The notes under the pieces were generated by a model. It saw nothing but the letters and a program-made list of their open reading frames with translations. It made no database searches and had not been told where the DNA came from. Positions 20,018 to 29,744 of a DNA stretch of 64,000 nucleotides are shown piece after piece. How positions within the stretch are numbered: position 1 is the stretch's first letter; every line of letters begins with the position of its first letter. Source of the stretch: Pseudomonadota bacterium (GTDB lineage: Bacteria; Pseudomonadota; Alphaproteobacteria; Sphingomonadales; SMXR01); the NCBI GenBank assembly GCA_022566895.1, contig JADFIA010000005.1:18803-82802 (forward strand), read 5' to 3'. The position numbers and the translations under genes are program-made.

Positions 20018-22111
20018 TTAGCGGCCGTCCGTGGGTACCACCCACGGCCGAAGCCCGCGCGTATCGTTGGCGCCTTGTATCCTGATCTTGCCATTCTCTT
20101 CGAACCACAGGGCCAGCCCGCCGGCCTGGCGCACAAAGCGCCGGTCGATCACCAGCTGCGGGCCGCGGCAGTCGCGCGGCGCCCTTAAAGGGGTAATCAA
20201 GAGATCGGCTTGCCGGCAATCGAGGCGAAAGCCGTCAGGCTTCTGGGTCAGGGCCAGCACAGCGGGACCGCCACGCCGCCCCTTCGGCCAGTGATAGATG
20301 CAACCTTCGGGCCGGCAGGCAAAGCGGCTTTCGCCGAGGCCTGGATCATGGGAGCGCTCCAAATCTCGAAAGCCCAAATAGTCCTGTTGCGCCATGGCCC
20401 GCTGCCAGGCTTGGCGGGAGAAGCGTTCGGCCCGGCCGCTGGAGAAATAATAGAGCCCGCTTTGCCAGTGGCGAATGGCCACCAGCCGTCCGTCCCGGCC
20501 GATCAGAAGATCCGGCGGTGTGGTATTCATCCAAATCAGGCCGGCGGCGACAAAAAGTAGCAGCGCGAGGCTGCGCAGCCGTTTATCCTGCCACAGGGCC
20601 AGCCACAAGCCGCCGAGAGCCAGGAGAGCCAGTGTGGCTTGCGGCATTTGCACCAGCTCGAGGGTTGAGTTTGGCACAGCCGAAATCTCGGCGGCGGTAG
20701 AGAGAATCACCTCGAGCCCGCCACCCATGACCTGCAAGGGAAGACCTTCGAGGCCGAAGGGCATCAGGAAAAGGGACAGCAGACCGGCCGGCATGACCCA
20801 AAAGCCCATGACCGGCATGGCCACCAGATTGGCCGGAATACCCAACAGCGCCATGCGGTTAAAATGGAAGACGGCGAAAGGCGCGATCGCCGCCTCGGCC
20901 ACCAGGGTCGAAAGCACGATGCCCAGGAAATAAAGCCGCAGCGTGCCAAGGTGTCGCGATTCGCGGGCCCGCAGGCGCCACAAGAAAGGGCGCACCGCCT
21001 TGTAAACCGCAACCAGCGCCACCACGGCGGCAAAGGACATCTGAAAGCCGGGACTGAACAGCGCCTCCGGCTGCAGCATCAGAACCACCGTCGCAGCGAT
21101 CGCCACCAAACGCATCGAGATGGCCCGCCGGTCGAGGAGTACAGCCAGCAAGGCGATCGTGACCATGATAAAGGCGCGCTGGGTCGAGATCGCCATACCG
21201 CTTAGGAATAAATATCCGAGCCCCACGAACCAGGCCGCAACGGCAGCCCATTTCCTGATCGCGTAGCGCGCTGCCAGCCGCGGAATGGCGGCTAAGATTG
21301 CCCGGAACAGAAAAAAGCTGGTGCCCACAAACAGCGCCATGTGCAGCCCCGATATGGCCAAGAGATGAGCCAAGCCGGTGCGGCGCAGATTGTCCACGAT
21401 CTCTTTGGGGATGCCGCCGCGCAGGCCGGTCAGAAGGGCCGCCGCCACGGCTCCCTTGGGACCCTCGATGCTGGCCCGGATACGCGCCGTGACGTGAAGC
21501 CGCAGAGTTTCCAGCCTTTCGCTCCAACTCGGGGTCGCCGGGCGCTCGATAACCCTAACCTCGCCGACCGCAAAGCCGGAGCCGCCGATGCCTTGAAACC
21601 ACATCTGGCGGGCGAAATCATAACCGCCCGGAATGACCGGTCCCGATAACGGCAACAGGATCGCCCGGGTCGAGATAATAGCGCCCGGCAGCAGATGATC
21701 GTGCCGTGTGCGTACGGTAATCCGCAGGCGCTCAGGTGTCTCCGCGGCTGCGAGCCGCGAAACCTCGAGCCGGTCAAGGGTGATCCGGATAGCCCCATTT
21801 TGCCGCTCTTCGACCCGCACAAGCCGTCCGCTCAGCTTGGTCGGCCCCAGCTCTTGAAGAATCAACGGACCCTTGAACTGGGCCGAGCGGACGGTTGCAA
21901 AAGCCAAGCCCAGCACCAGGAGAAGCGCGACCTCGGTGACAAATCTCAAGCCCGGCTTGTTCTTGCACAGCGGCCACAGGGCAGCCGGGACGGCCGGGAA
22001 TAGAATTACCATGGCTAGTGGCGGCTCAAACGGTAAAGCGAAATAGACCACAATCCCGGCCGCGAAGATCACAACCGCCCAATAGATGCGGGCCCGCAAG
22101 TCGTCACGCAT
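20018..22111 (-). CDS. comEC: ComEC/Rec2-family DNA uptake channel protein
   Basis: Polytopic inner-membrane protein that in competent bacteria carries single-stranded DNA into the cytoplasm. The product (about 697 residues from the chosen ATG at 22111) has N-terminal helices (WAVVIFAAGIVVYFALPF), a soluble DUF4131-type region, the Competence domain with LAISGLHMALFVGTSFFLFR and multiple helices, and a short C-terminal soluble part. The frame continues to a TTG at 22276, but that extra N-terminus would run up to the divergent gltX start. It is conserved between lexA and gltX in alphaproteobacteria, whether or not they are known to be competent. Confidence 0.9.
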   Translation of the reverse strand: MRDDLRARIYWAVVIFAAGIVVYFALPFEPPLAMVILFPAVPAALWPLCKNKPGLRFVTEVALLLVLGLAFATVRSAQFKGPLILQELGPTKLSGRLVRVEERQNGAIRITLDRLEVSRLAAAETPERLRITVRTRHDHLLPGAIISTRAILLPLSGPVIPGGYDFARQMWFQGIGGSGFAVGEVRVIERPATPSWSERLETLRLHVTARIRASIEGPKGAVAAALLTGLRGGIPKEIVDNLRRTGLAHLLAISGLHMALFVGTSFFLFRAILAAIPRLAARYAIRKWAAVAAWFVGLGYLFLSGMAISTQRAFIMVTIALLAVLLDRRAISMRLVAIAATVVLMLQPEALFSPGFQMSFAAVVALVAVYKAVRPFLWRLRARESRHLGTLRLYFLGIVLSTLVAEAAIAPFAVFHFNRMALLGIPANLVAMPVMGFWVMPAGLLSLFLMPFGLEGLPLQVMGGGLEVILSTAAEISAVPNSTLELVQMPQATLALLALGGLWLALWQDKRLRSLALLLFVAAGLIWMNTTPPDLLIGRDGRLVAIRHWQSGLYYFSSGRAERFSRQAWQRAMAQQDYLGFRDLERSHDPGLGESRFACRPEGCIYHWPKGRRGGPAVLALTQKPDGFRLDCRQADLLITPLRAPRDCRGPQLVIDRRFVRQAGGLALWFEENGKIRIQGANDTRGLRPWVVPTDGR

Positions 22112-22289
22112 GGCGCTCAGCAGCGCCCGCAAGTAATCCCCGGCCCTGCCCCGGTGCCGGCTTAAGGCATTGAACTGCAATTGTTTGTCTCGGCCCACTG
22201 TGTTACATACGCCATCAAATTTGACTGCTCCGACCAGGGCCAGCCATTTGCCCGGCCGGTCGGTTAGTGAAACCAATCATAAGAGCACA

Positions 22290-23705
22290 ATGACAAAAAG
22301 CCTACCCCCAGTTGTGACACGCTTTGCTCCCTCTCCGAGTGGATTTTTGCACATAGGCGGCGCCCGGACGGCACTCTTCAATTGGCTGTTTACGCGCCAT
22401 CACGGCGGTCAGTTTCGCTTGCGGATCGAGGATACGGACCGGGCCCGCTCGAGCGACGAGGCGATCGCCGCGATCATCGATGGACTGACATGGCTGGGGC
22501 TCGACTGGGATGACGAAGTCTTCTACCAGTCGTCGCAACAGGCGCGGCACGCCGAGGTCGCGGCGGATCTCCTGGCGGCCGGCAAGGCCTACAAATGTTT
22601 TGCAACCCCGGAGCAGCTCAAAGACATGCGTGAGGCGCAAAAAGCGGCCGGACAGCCGATCCGATACGATGGCCGCTGGCGGGATCGAGATCCCGATGAG
22701 GCGCCGCAAGGCGCGCCCTTCGTGGTGCGCCTCAGGGCCCCGCAGAACGGTCAGACGGTGATCGATGACAAGGTGCAGGGCAAGGTCGTGGTCAAGAACG
22801 ATCAACTGGACGATATGGTGCTCCTGCGCAGCGACGGCACGCCTACCTATATGCTTTCGGTGGTGGTGGACGATCACGATATGGGAATTACCCATATCAT
22901 CCGCGGCGACGATCATCTTTCAAACGCCTTCCGCCAGAGGGCGCTCTACGACGCCCTGGGGTGGGCGGCACCGAGCTTCGCGCACATCCCGCTGATCCAC
23001 GGTGCGGACGGCGCCAAGCTCTCGAAGCGCCATGGTGCGCTTGGGGTCGAGGCCTATCGCGAGATGGGGTATTTGCCCGCAGCCTTGAGAAATTATCTTT
23101 TGCGCCTCGGTTGGGGACACGGCGATGCCGAGATCATTTCTGCGGACGAAGCGGTCAAGCTGTTCAGCCTTGAAGGCGTAGGCAAAGGACCAGCCCGATT
23201 TGACTTCAAGAAACTCGACGCTTTAAACGCTCATTATATGCGTCACGGTGATCCGGCGGCGACCGTTAGCGCCGCTGCACCTTTCTTCGAGACCAAACTC
23301 GGCCGGCCGCTGGACGGCGACCAGCGGGCGCTTCTTGAGACCGCTCTGCCCCTGCTCAGCGAACGCGCCAAGACCTTGCGCGATCTGGTCAGTGGCGGCG
23401 GGTTCCTGTTTGCCGAGCGGCCAATCGAGCCGGATGAAAAGGCGCAAGAGGTTCTCACCGATGAGGCCCGCAAAATCCTGGCCAGGCTGGTGCCGCAACT
23501 TGAGGCACTTGAGCGTTGGGACGCCGAAACCCTGGGCCAGGCGATAGGCGCGTTTGCCGAAACCGAGGGCTTGAAGCTTGGCAGCATAGGACCGGCAGTT
23601 CGCGGTGCGCTGACCGGCGGTACGGCTTCGCCCGGCATTTTCGAGGTTCTGGCTTTGCTCGGCCGGACGGAAAGTTTGGCCCGGCTGCGCGATCAGGCGA
23701 TCTGA
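22290..23705 (+). CDS. gltX: Glutamyl-tRNA synthetase
   Basis: Charges tRNA-Glu (and, in organisms with GatCAB, often tRNA-Gln). The 471 residues show the class I motifs: [19 protein letters not shown] with the HIGH-like HIGG at about 21-24, the second motif KLSKRHG, and [16 protein letters not shown] in the catalytic core. The C-terminal anticodon-binding region is helical. The ATG at 22290 was chosen because it begins just before the conserved core; the upstream in-frame extension resembles nothing. Confidence 0.96.
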   Translation: MTKSLPPVVTRFAPSPSGFLHIGGARTALFNWLFTRHHGGQFRLRIEDTDRARSSDEAIAAIIDGLTWLGLDWDDEVFYQSSQQARHAEVAADLLAAGKAYKCFATPEQLKDMREAQKAAGQPIRYDGRWRDRDPDEAPQGAPFVVRLRAPQNGQTVIDDKVQGKVVVKNDQLDDMVLLRSDGTPTYMLSVVVDDHDMGITHIIRGDDHLSNAFRQRALYDALGWAAPSFAHIPLIHGADGAKLSKRHGALGVEAYREMGYLPAALRNYLLRLGWGHGDAEIISADEAVKLFSLEGVGKGPARFDFKKLDALNAHYMRHGDPAATVSAAAPFFETKLGRPLDGDQRALLETALPLLSERAKTLRDLVSGGGFLFAERPIEPDEKAQEVLTDEARKILARLVPQLEALERWDAETLGQAIGAFAETEGLKLGSIGPAVRGALTGGTASPGIFEVLALLGRTESLARLRDQAI

Positions 23706-23817
23706 CCCGAAATTGCCTTTGCCGGTCGTAGGGTGGTGGATTGTTGCCGACCGGCGTGTCATATTGCCGTAAGCAAGAGCTGGCAAAAGAACCGGCTCGA
23801 AAACAGGAAGGAACCCG

Positions 23818-25107
23818 ATGTCGGACGAAACTGTAAAGCTTAAAGGAGCGGATATCGATATTGACCTGCCGCTCCTCGGTGGATCTATGGGGCCTAAGGT
23901 CATCGATGTGCGGAAGCTTTACAAGGAGACCGGATATTTTACCTACGATCCCGGATACACCTCGACCGCCAGCTGCGAATCCGCGATCACCTATATCGAC
24001 GGTGACGAAGGAATCCTGTTGTATCGCGGCTATCCGATCGAGCAGCTGGCCGCACAGAGCAACTTTATGGAAGTCTGTTATCTCCTGTTGTTCGGCGGTC
24101 TGCCCAATCAGGCGGAATACGACCAGTTTGTTAGCGATATTACCTACCACACGATGGTCCACGAGCAATTAATGCAGTTCTATAATGGCTTTCGGCGCGA
24201 CGCCCATCCGATGGCGATCATGGTTGGCGTCGTGGGCGCCCTGGCCGCCTTTTACCACGACAGCACGGATATTAGCGACCCGCACCAGCGGCGGGTGGCC
24301 AGCTACCGTCTGATCGCCAAAATGCCGACCCTGGCCGCCATGGCCTACAAATACTCGAACGGCCAGCCCTTCATCTATCCGCGCAACGACCTGAACTACG
24401 CCGCTAACTTCCTTCAAATGGCCTTTGCGGTGCCCTGCGAGGAGTATCAGACCCGCGAGACCCTGGCCCGGGCTATGGATCTGGTCTTCACGCTGCATGC
24501 GGACCATGAGCAAAACGCGTCGACTTCGACCGTGCGTCTGGCCGGATCTTCGGGGGCCAACCCCTTCGCCTGTATCGCCGCCGGGATCGCCTGCCTGTGG
24601 GGCCCGGCCCATGGCGGCGCCAATGAAGCCTGTCTCAAGATGTTGGCCGAGATTGGCACGGCCGACCGGATCCCACTGTATGTTGAAAAAGCAAAGGACA
24701 AGAGCGACCCCTTCCGCCTGATGGGATTCGGGCACCGGGTCTACAAGAACTTTGACCCGCGGGCCAAGGTGTTGCGCACCGCGGCCCATGACGTTCTGGA
24801 TGAGCTGGGGATAAACGAACCGCTTTTTGAAGTGGCGATGGAGCTCGAGCGGATTGCGCTCGAAGACGATTATTTTATTGAAAAGCGCCTCTATCCGAAT
24901 GTCGATTTTTATTCGGGAGTGATATTAAAAGCGCTAGGGTTTCCGACCGAGATGTTTACCGTGCTGTTTGCCCTGGCCCGCACGGCGGGCTGGATTTCCC
25001 AATGGAATGAGATGATCAGCGATCCGGTCCAGAAGATCGGCCGGCCGCGGCAGCTGTTTACCGGCCCCACGCAGCGCGAATATGTGGCGATAAATAAAAG
25101 GAGCTAG
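23818..25107 (+). CDS. gltA: Citrate synthase
   Basis: Condenses acetyl-CoA and oxaloacetate, the first step of the citric acid cycle, and uses the product of the pdh operon in this window. The 429-residue length fits the type II (hexameric, Gram-negative) enzyme. Catalytic regions are [45 protein letters not shown] and the C-terminal RPRQLFTGP. The Shine-Dalgarno AGGAAGGA precedes the ATG. It ends 9 bp from the convergent fabZ. In most relatives lpxB, lpxI and lpxA lie between. Confidence 0.98.
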   Translation: MSDETVKLKGADIDIDLPLLGGSMGPKVIDVRKLYKETGYFTYDPGYTSTASCESAITYIDGDEGILLYRGYPIEQLAAQSNFMEVCYLLLFGGLPNQAEYDQFVSDITYHTMVHEQLMQFYNGFRRDAHPMAIMVGVVGALAAFYHDSTDISDPHQRRVASYRLIAKMPTLAAMAYKYSNGQPFIYPRNDLNYAANFLQMAFAVPCEEYQTRETLARAMDLVFTLHADHEQNASTSTVRLAGSSGANPFACIAAGIACLWGPAHGGANEACLKMLAEIGTADRIPLYVEKAKDKSDPFRLMGFGHRVYKNFDPRAKVLRTAAHDVLDELGINEPLFEVAMELERIALEDDYFIEKRLYPNVDFYSGVILKALGFPTEMFTVLFALARTAGWISQWNEMISDPVQKIGRPRQLFTGPTQREYVAINKRS

Positions 25108-25116
25108 ACTCTTTTC

Positions 25117-25587
25117 CTACTCGTCCGCCAGCATCGCCGTAAACTTGGCCTCGGCCATCACTTGGCCGCCGGCCGAGGCGACGCCGGAAAATCGCCACAC
25201 CGCTCCACGCGCCCTGTCGACTGTAACCGCCAATTCGAGCTGATGCCCCGGTTCGACCGGGCGGCGGAATTTGGCCTGCCGGATGGCCAGGAAATATACC
25301 AGCTTGCCAGCTCCTTCCTTGCCGAGGCTGATGGCCGCCAGCACGCCGGCGGTTTGCGCCAGCGCCTCAATAATTAGGACGCCGGGCATCACCGGACGGG
25401 TCGGAAAATGACCGACAAAAAAAGGCTCGTTTATGGTGACGTTCTTAATGCCGACGGCACTTTCACCGGGCACGATCCGCTCGACCCGATCGACCAGCAG
25501 CATGGGATAGCGATGCGGGATCAGCTCCATGATCCGCTTCAGATCGGCCGTCTGTGAGGCCGTTTCCTCGTTTCTTTCGTTGCTCAT
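25117..25587 (-). CDS. fabZ: 3-hydroxyacyl-[ACP] dehydratase FabZ
   Basis: Dehydrates 3-hydroxyacyl-ACP in fatty acid elongation. The 156-residue hotdog protein has IPHRYPMLLVDRV, the catalytic His in GHFPTRPVMPG and the acidic residue in LIIEALAQTAG. The ATG at 25587 (MSNERNEE) follows GGAGG with 6 nt spacing and is preferred to 25617. Normally lpxD precedes it and lpxA follows; here ompH and the end of gltA take those positions. Confidence 0.96.
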   Translation of the reverse strand: MSNERNEETASQTADLKRIMELIPHRYPMLLVDRVERIVPGESAVGIKNVTINEPFFVGHFPTRPVMPGVLIIEALAQTAGVLAAISLGKEGAGKLVYFLAIRQAKFRRPVEPGHQLELAVTVDRARGAVWRFSGVASAGGQVMAEAKFTAMLADE

Positions 25588-25662
25588 CCTGGCCTCCAAG
25601 AGATAAGGACGGGTCACCCCGTCCCGGTAGTCTTGAAATTGAACCGGCGATGGCTTGAGCTA

Positions 25663-26235
25663 TTACATCGTCGCACCACTAATATCCGGGAACGCGGTCT
25701 TCAGTGTTGTGATTTGCGAATTCAAACGGTCGATAATCTCACTGGTCGCGTCAAGGGCACCGGTGAAGTGATAGACCACTGCTTTGTCGATGACTATGGT
25801 TGCCGACTTTTCAGTCATCAGTTGGACCACGATTGGCTTCAGGACCCGTTGAATTTCCAAGGTTGCCTGACGGGCCGCGACATTGAGATCACGCCGCAGC
25901 TGCTTGACCAGGGCCTCAGCCTGTTGGGCCTTTTGGTCGAGCTCGCGGGCCCTTTGTTGCAACGCTTCCTGGGCGATGATGTTCCTTTGTTTGTCGAGTT
26001 CATCTTTGTCCGCCAGGAGTTCCTGAACCAGATCGCCCTCTTTGGTTTCGATCGACAGACGCGATGAATTGATTTGTGATGCATAGTCCTGACCGACCAG
26101 CGATTCATTCTGCACCCGCTGGAAATCAACAATCATGAACTTGGCCTCTCCGATTTCCTGTTGCGCAATCACCTGGCCCGAAAGGCCAAACAACAGGCCA
26201 AAAGCCATCAGGATTCGCGTAAAGTACTTTGACAT
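25663..26235 (-). CDS. skp: OmpH/Skp-family periplasmic chaperone
   Basis: Holds unfolded outer-membrane proteins in the periplasm on their way to the BAM complex. The 190 residues start with a signal peptide (MSKYFTRILMAFGLLFGLSG, cleavage after the Ala of VIA before QQE) and a beta segment (FMIVDFQRVQNES). A long alpha-helical coiled coil rich in Gln/Glu/Lys/Arg follows (about 60-150). This layout and its position just downstream of bamA identify it. In related genomes lpxD usually comes next; it is absent here. Confidence 0.9.
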   Translation of the reverse strand: MSKYFTRILMAFGLLFGLSGQVIAQQEIGEAKFMIVDFQRVQNESLVGQDYASQINSSRLSIETKEGDLVQELLADKDELDKQRNIIAQEALQQRARELDQKAQQAEALVKQLRRDLNVAARQATLEIQRVLKPIVVQLMTEKSATIVIDKAVVYHFTGALDATSEIIDRLNSQITTLKTAFPDISGATM

Positions 26236-26246
26236 TGTCTTAACTC

Positions 26247-28586
26247 TCAAAATGTTGTTCCGATGTTAAACTGCAGGAACTGGGTCCTATCAGTTGGTTC
26301 CTTTCGTATGGCTTTGGCCAAGTCAATTCGGAAAGGCCCGAACGGTGATTGCCAGATCACACCTATCCCAACTGCAATACGGGGGCTTCCATTGCTGATA
26401 ACCAAAGAATTGTCAATGGGAAACCCTTGGAAATCGGTCTCCTCGAGGTCGAGTTTTGCCAACGCTCCGACATCGACAAAGGCCGTGATCTGGATCCCCA
26501 ACTCTTCGGCTGCGGCCCCTAAGGGAATAGCCACGCCGGCGGTTGCGGCATAAAATGCGTTACCGCCCAGAAAGCTCCCGGTCAGGAGGTCGACCGGCCC
26601 GATGCCGGCGACATCGAAGCCGCGCATGCGCGGGTTTCCAAGGAAGAAGCGATTATTAATGCGGATATTTTCACCGATTCCCTTGATGTACCCCATGTCC
26701 GCTCCAAGATGGAAAATCCAGCGCCCGGTAATTGGCTTGTAATAATCGTATTGCAAGGTTGATCGCAGATAATTGACGTTGCCGCCGAGACCGGCGAAGT
26801 CTTGGCTCAGGCGGAAACTCGTGCCTCGGCTCGGGCGCAGGAAATTATCTACCGTATCGAAAAACAACGAATAACCGATCGCCGAGGTTGTCGTGACACC
26901 GGGAAAAATAAAACGCGACGAAAAAAGCTCGATTTCTACGTCATCGCGCCGCAAGGTGTAACGCAGTCCGAGCTGAACCGTCTCGTCCAATCGAAACCCG
27001 GTTCGTAGCGCGCCGCCAGTCGAAGTCGTCTTGAAGGTGCTTTCCGTAAAATTGTCGACTTCAGTGCGAAACAAGTCGATCCCGGCCGCCAGTTCGCGAT
27101 TGAGAAAATAGGGTTCGGTAAATCCGATGTCGATCTGCTGGCGCCGGCTTGAGTAGAGGGCGCCAAGCCTCAATTGCTGGCCTTTTCCTAAGAGATTGCG
27201 TTCACTGATTGAGAATTCGAAAAGCAAGGATTCAAAGCTCGAAAAGGCCGCACCCAGCGACAACTCCCCGGTCGCCGTTTCCTCGACTGTGACATCTATA
27301 ATTACGCGGTCCGGTTGGCTGCCACGCTGTTGCTCAATCTCGACCGTGCGAAAAAAGCCGAGTGAATTGAGGCGGGTCTCGGACCGCTTGACGCGGGCTG
27401 AACTATAGGCGTCGCCTTCGGCCAGGCGAAACTCCCTACGGATCACGCGGTCGAGGGTTCGAACATTGCCGTGAATTTCGATCCGCTCAATATAGGTCCG
27501 CTGCGCTTCCTCGATCTTGAAGGTGACTTCGAGGATGCGCTGATCGCGGACCCTTCGGATCTGTGGGCTGACATCTAGAAAGGCATAGCCCAACAGGCCG
27601 CCAGCTTCGGTCATCAAGTCGACCGAATCTTCAATTTTCTTGGCGTTGTATATGCTGCCTTCCCTGGCCCGGATGAAGTTTCGGAATAATTCCGGTGACA
27701 GGTCACGGACATCGCTATCGACGTCCAGTTTGCCAAACCGATAGCGCTCACCTTCGTGTACGGTAAAGGTGATAAAGAAGTCTCGTTGGTCTGGCGTCAG
27801 TTCGGCCACGGCCGATATCACCCGGAAGTCCGCATATCCTTTCGACAAATAAAACTGGCGCAGCAACTCGCGGTCGAACGCCTGGCGGTCCGGATCGTAG
27901 GTATCGTTCGAGCTGAAAATCTTCCACCATCGGGCTTCTGTAGTGACCAGCTCGCCACGCAGTTCACGATCGCTAAAGATCTTGTTGCCGAGAAAAGTGA
28001 TCCGGCTGATGCGGCTCTTCGCGCCCTCAGTCATCTCGAAGACAAGATCGACCCGGTTCTGCTCCAAGAGAATGATTTTGGGTTCGACAACCGCAGCGAA
28101 ACGGCCTGAGCGGCGGTACAGTTCAATGATCCGCTGGACATCTTCCCGCACCCGGGAGCGGGTGTAGACCATACGTGGTCGCAACTGGACTTCTTCCAAG
28201 AGGTCGTCGCGATCAAGGCGCTTATTGCCTTCAAAGACGATCCGGTTAATGACCGGGTTTTCCGTCAACCGGATTATCAGATTGTTGCCGTCGCGCTCCA
28301 TGACCACGTCGGAAAACAGGCCGGTCGAAAATAGCGCCTTCAGGCTGGCGTCAATAAGCAGCGGGCTGAACGGATCGCCGGACCTGACCGTGAGATAGGA
28401 CAAGATCGTGGCCGGCTCGACACGCTCGTTGCCGCTGACCAATATCTGATCGATCTTATCGGTCGGACTTTGGCCCTGCGCCTGAGCCTGAGCCGGGTTG
28501 TAACCGGCGCCTACGGCGAAACACAGGACAAGCGACAGTAACGCCGCGGCACCCCAGGTCCTGAATACAACAAATACCGTCTCCAA
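26247..28586 (-). CDS. bamA: Outer-membrane protein assembly factor BamA
   Basis: Central Omp85 subunit of the BAM complex that inserts beta-barrel proteins into the outer membrane. The 779 residues begin with a signal peptide (AAALLSLVLCFAVGAGYNPAQA), then POTRA domains (starting IDQILVSGNERVEPATILSYL, with INRIVFEGNKRLDRDDL and ISRITFLGNKIFSDREL), then a C-terminal 16-strand barrel. RGFDVAGIGP is the conserved strand-16 region (RGF motif of L6), and the chain ends in Phe. It shows that the cell has an outer membrane even though nearby lpx genes are missing. Confidence 0.97.
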   Translation of the reverse strand: METVFVVFRTWGAAALLSLVLCFAVGAGYNPAQAQAQGQSPTDKIDQILVSGNERVEPATILSYLTVRSGDPFSPLLIDASLKALFSTGLFSDVVMERDGNNLIIRLTENPVINRIVFEGNKRLDRDDLLEEVQLRPRMVYTRSRVREDVQRIIELYRRSGRFAAVVEPKIILLEQNRVDLVFEMTEGAKSRISRITFLGNKIFSDRELRGELVTTEARWWKIFSSNDTYDPDRQAFDRELLRQFYLSKGYADFRVISAVAELTPDQRDFFITFTVHEGERYRFGKLDVDSDVRDLSPELFRNFIRAREGSIYNAKKIEDSVDLMTEAGGLLGYAFLDVSPQIRRVRDQRILEVTFKIEEAQRTYIERIEIHGNVRTLDRVIRREFRLAEGDAYSSARVKRSETRLNSLGFFRTVEIEQQRGSQPDRVIIDVTVEETATGELSLGAAFSSFESLLFEFSISERNLLGKGQQLRLGALYSSRRQQIDIGFTEPYFLNRELAAGIDLFRTEVDNFTESTFKTTSTGGALRTGFRLDETVQLGLRYTLRRDDVEIELFSSRFIFPGVTTTSAIGYSLFFDTVDNFLRPSRGTSFRLSQDFAGLGGNVNYLRSTLQYDYYKPITGRWIFHLGADMGYIKGIGENIRINNRFFLGNPRMRGFDVAGIGPVDLLTGSFLGGNAFYAATAGVAIPLGAAAEELGIQITAFVDVGALAKLDLEETDFQGFPIDNSLVISNGSPRIAVGIGVIWQSPFGPFRIDLAKAIRKEPTDRTQFLQFNIGTTF

Positions 28587-28601
28587 AGAGCGCTCCCCTT
28601 G

Positions 28602-29708
28602 CTATTGCCCGAGATTTTGCCAAATTTCCAGCGAACTCAGGTCATTCCACGTCACCACTAGCAACAGCCCGATGACGATTGTAAAGCCGATCATATAGCC
28701 AATTTCCTGCATCCGGAGGCTGACCGGGCGGCCCCGAATGGCTTCGAAACCGAAGAACAGCAAGTGTCCACCATCCAGAAGCGGGATCGGGAACAAGTTC
28801 ACCAGCCCCAGATTGACGGAGATTAGTGCCATAAACCAAATGAAGGAATCAAGGCCTTGTGAGGCCGCCACTCCGGAGATCTGGGCGATCTTGATCGGAC
28901 CGCCCAATTCGTCGGTCGAGACGGAACCCGTGAGCAGTTGGCCGACCGTCGTCATGATCAGTCCCATGATGCGACCGGTGGTAATTGTTCCTTCGATCAG
29001 GGCCGCAGCCGGTCCCAGGGTTACGTATTCGACCGTCCCACCGCGAACGCCGAGGAAGGGGAGATCAAGCGGCTTGCCGTCGGCGTCAACCATGCGCGGG
29101 GTGGCGATCAGGATGATTTCCAGTTCCCCGCGGCTGATCAGGAGTTCAAGGGGTACGCCACCGTTTGAGACGATCAGCTGCCCCATTTCCTGAAAGGTCT
29201 GAATCGGTTGCTGATTGATTGACAGCACCACATCACCGGCCTCAATCCCTGCCGTCTCGGCCGCTGAATCGGGCGTTACTTCGGTAATTTCGGCGGTCAC
29301 GATGGGGTGGCCAGCTGTCATAAAAATGCCGGAGAACAGGAGTGCAGCGAAGATCAGATTGACCGCCGGGCCGGCGGCCACGATGGCGACGCGCTGGCGC
29401 AGCGGTTTCAACGGGAAGGCCTGCGCCCTATCCTCGTCGCTCATGGCCTCGAGGCCGCCGGGCATACTCGCCGCATTGGCGTCGCCAAAAAACTTGACGT
29501 AGCCGCCAAGTGGGATCATTCCGATCTTCCAGCGGGTGCCGTGGCGGTCGTTCCAGCCGTAAATCTCGCGTCCGAAACCAATCGAAAAAACTTCCACCCG
29601 GACCCCGCAGCGGCGGGCCACGAAGTAATGCCCCCATTCATGCACGAAGACCAAAATGGTCAGCAGAATGAGAAAAGTAACGAGTGTGAATGCGAAACTG
29701 AAAATCAT
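28602..29708 (-). CDS. rseP: Site-2 metalloprotease RseP
   Basis: Intramembrane zinc protease that cleaves anti-sigma factors and remnant signal peptides. The 368-residue protein has HEWGH at residues 23-27 in the first helix, a PDZ domain in the middle (about 120-200, VTPDSAAETAGIEAGDVVLSI) and the second zinc motif LLDGGHLLFFG in a C-terminal helix. Only one PDZ domain is evident, as in many alphaproteobacteria. Its place between dxr and bamA is conserved. Confidence 0.96.
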   Translation of the reverse strand: MIFSFAFTLVTFLILLTILVFVHEWGHYFVARRCGVRVEVFSIGFGREIYGWNDRHGTRWKIGMIPLGGYVKFFGDANAASMPGGLEAMSDEDRAQAFPLKPLRQRVAIVAAGPAVNLIFAALLFSGIFMTAGHPIVTAEITEVTPDSAAETAGIEAGDVVLSINQQPIQTFQEMGQLIVSNGGVPLELLISRGELEIILIATPRMVDADGKPLDLPFLGVRGGTVEYVTLGPAAALIEGTITTGRIMGLIMTTVGQLLTGSVSTDELGGPIKIAQISGVAASQGLDSFIWFMALISVNLGLVNLFPIPLLDGGHLLFFGFEAIRGRPVSLRMQEIGYMIGFTIVIGLLLVVTWNDLSSLEIWQNLGQ

Positions 29709-29744
29709 TACTGTTGTTCCGTGGTGCTTTGGTTCTTGCCGGTG

